Part shown: piece after piece, positions 50,975 through 51,103 of the stretch | Layout of the letters: each line of letters begins with the position of its first letter | Position numbering within the stretch: position 1 is the stretch's first letter | Assembly (NCBI GenBank): GCA_900472925.1 | Contig: UCJU01000018.1 | Span: forward strand, 1-51,103 | Reading direction: 5' to 3' | Source: Hyphomicrobiales bacterium | GTDB taxonomy: Bacteria > Pseudomonadota > Alphaproteobacteria > Rhizobiales > Rhizobiaceae | DNA: 51,103 bases | Translations under genes and position numbers: made by a program | The notes under the pieces: generated by a model | What the model saw: the letters and a program-made list of their open reading frames with translations, nothing else | Databases searched by the model: none | Told to the model about the DNA's origin: nothing

Positions 50975-51103
50975 CATATATGCAAGTGCGGTGGCCAGAC
51001 GCATTGCAGAAACGAGAGGTCAGTGTATTGCTTAAATTCTAGAATGTTGTTAGCGTTATCGTGTCGTTGAGGAGCGGCGAACATCTAAGGTCGCTTGCTG
51101 ACC
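50975..51103. repeat. Right copy of 129-bp imperfect inverted repeat
   Basis: This is the reverse complement of 1-129 with 14 mismatches and no gaps. Differences cluster outside the promoter and operator core, suggesting selection on the regulatory part. The outermost 20 bases are identical in both copies. Confidence 0.9.
51028..51056 (+). promoter_or_regulatory. Outward promoter with ATTCTAGAAT operator (right end)
   Basis: -35 TTGCTT (51028-51033), 17-bp spacer, -10 TAGCGT (51051-51056). The palindrome ATTCTAGAAT (51036-51045) lies in the spacer, and GAGGAG is at 51069-51074. It faces out of the window, as a mirror image of the left end. Confidence 0.6.

Noticed and set aside
1..51103. A complete transposon or integrative element with its own mobility genes
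   Set aside because: The inverted ends suggest it, but I recognise no transposase, integrase, recombinase, relaxase or replication gene inside.
1..51103. CRISPR arrays, tRNA or rRNA genes, riboswitches, toxin-antitoxin or phage-defence genes
   Set aside because: I saw no regularly spaced repeats, no tRNA-like cloverleaf, and no proteins of those families.

Overview
The window looks like an accessory catabolic region from an alphaproteobacterium, most likely Hyphomicrobiales (Brucella/Ochrobactrum or Rhizobium/Agrobacterium type). This is an inference from gene families, mid-50s GC judged by eye, and the style of the ABC, GntR, LysR and SDR genes. There is no rRNA, tRNA, replication or housekeeping gene, and no recognisable transposase or integrase.

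Layout. (1) 1-13.5 kb: truncated-globin-like protein, Tat-exported metallo-beta-lactamase-fold protein, cupin, soluble PAS chemoreceptor, aldehyde dehydrogenase, NIPSNAP protein, thiamine-diphosphate enzyme, SDR, type I extradiol dioxygenase, flavin monooxygenase and a second SDR, then a GntR regulator. (2) 15-32.8 kb: a complete meta-cleavage pathway. It has an extradiol dioxygenase, a ring-fission-product hydrolase, an IclR regulator, the MhpD-MhpF-MhpE lower pathway and a TfdB-like phenol hydroxylase, with a Liv-type ABC importer, GH3 beta-glucosidase, cupin, zinc-type dehydrogenase and orphan binding protein. (3) 33-40.7 kb: two LysR genes, isochorismatase-like hydrolase, pirin, and a quinone/redox set (AzoR-type reductase, DoxX, luciferase-like monooxygenase, glutathionyl-hydroquinone reductase). 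(4) 41-49.6 kb: gamma-glutamyltransferase, polar amino-acid ABC importer, GntR, class III aminotransferase, glutamine-synthetase-like ligase and SDR, which suggest catabolism through gamma-glutamylated intermediates. (5) 49.7-51.1 kb: a decayed livF tail and a GntR gene.

How it fits together. Regions 1 and 2 read as two parallel ring-cleavage routes, each with a flavin hydroxylase and an extradiol dioxygenase. The beta-glucosidase, pirin and chemoreceptor suggest plant phenolic glycosides as the outside substrate, but the substrate is not proven by sequence. The IclR gene probably controls region 2 through a 16-bp motif found in both divergent promoter regions (14 of 16 bases identical).

The most striking features are non-coding. 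The window starts and ends in a 129-bp inverted repeat (115 of 129 positions identical). Each copy holds an outward-facing promoter whose 17-bp spacer contains the palindrome ATTCTAGAAT. The same operator-in-spacer design occurs at both promoters between the NIPSNAP and ThDP genes and at the chemoreceptor promoter. This defines a small regulon that includes genes just outside both ends. Remnants of pirin, livF and perhaps an SDR beside or near intact copies point to past duplication and decay.
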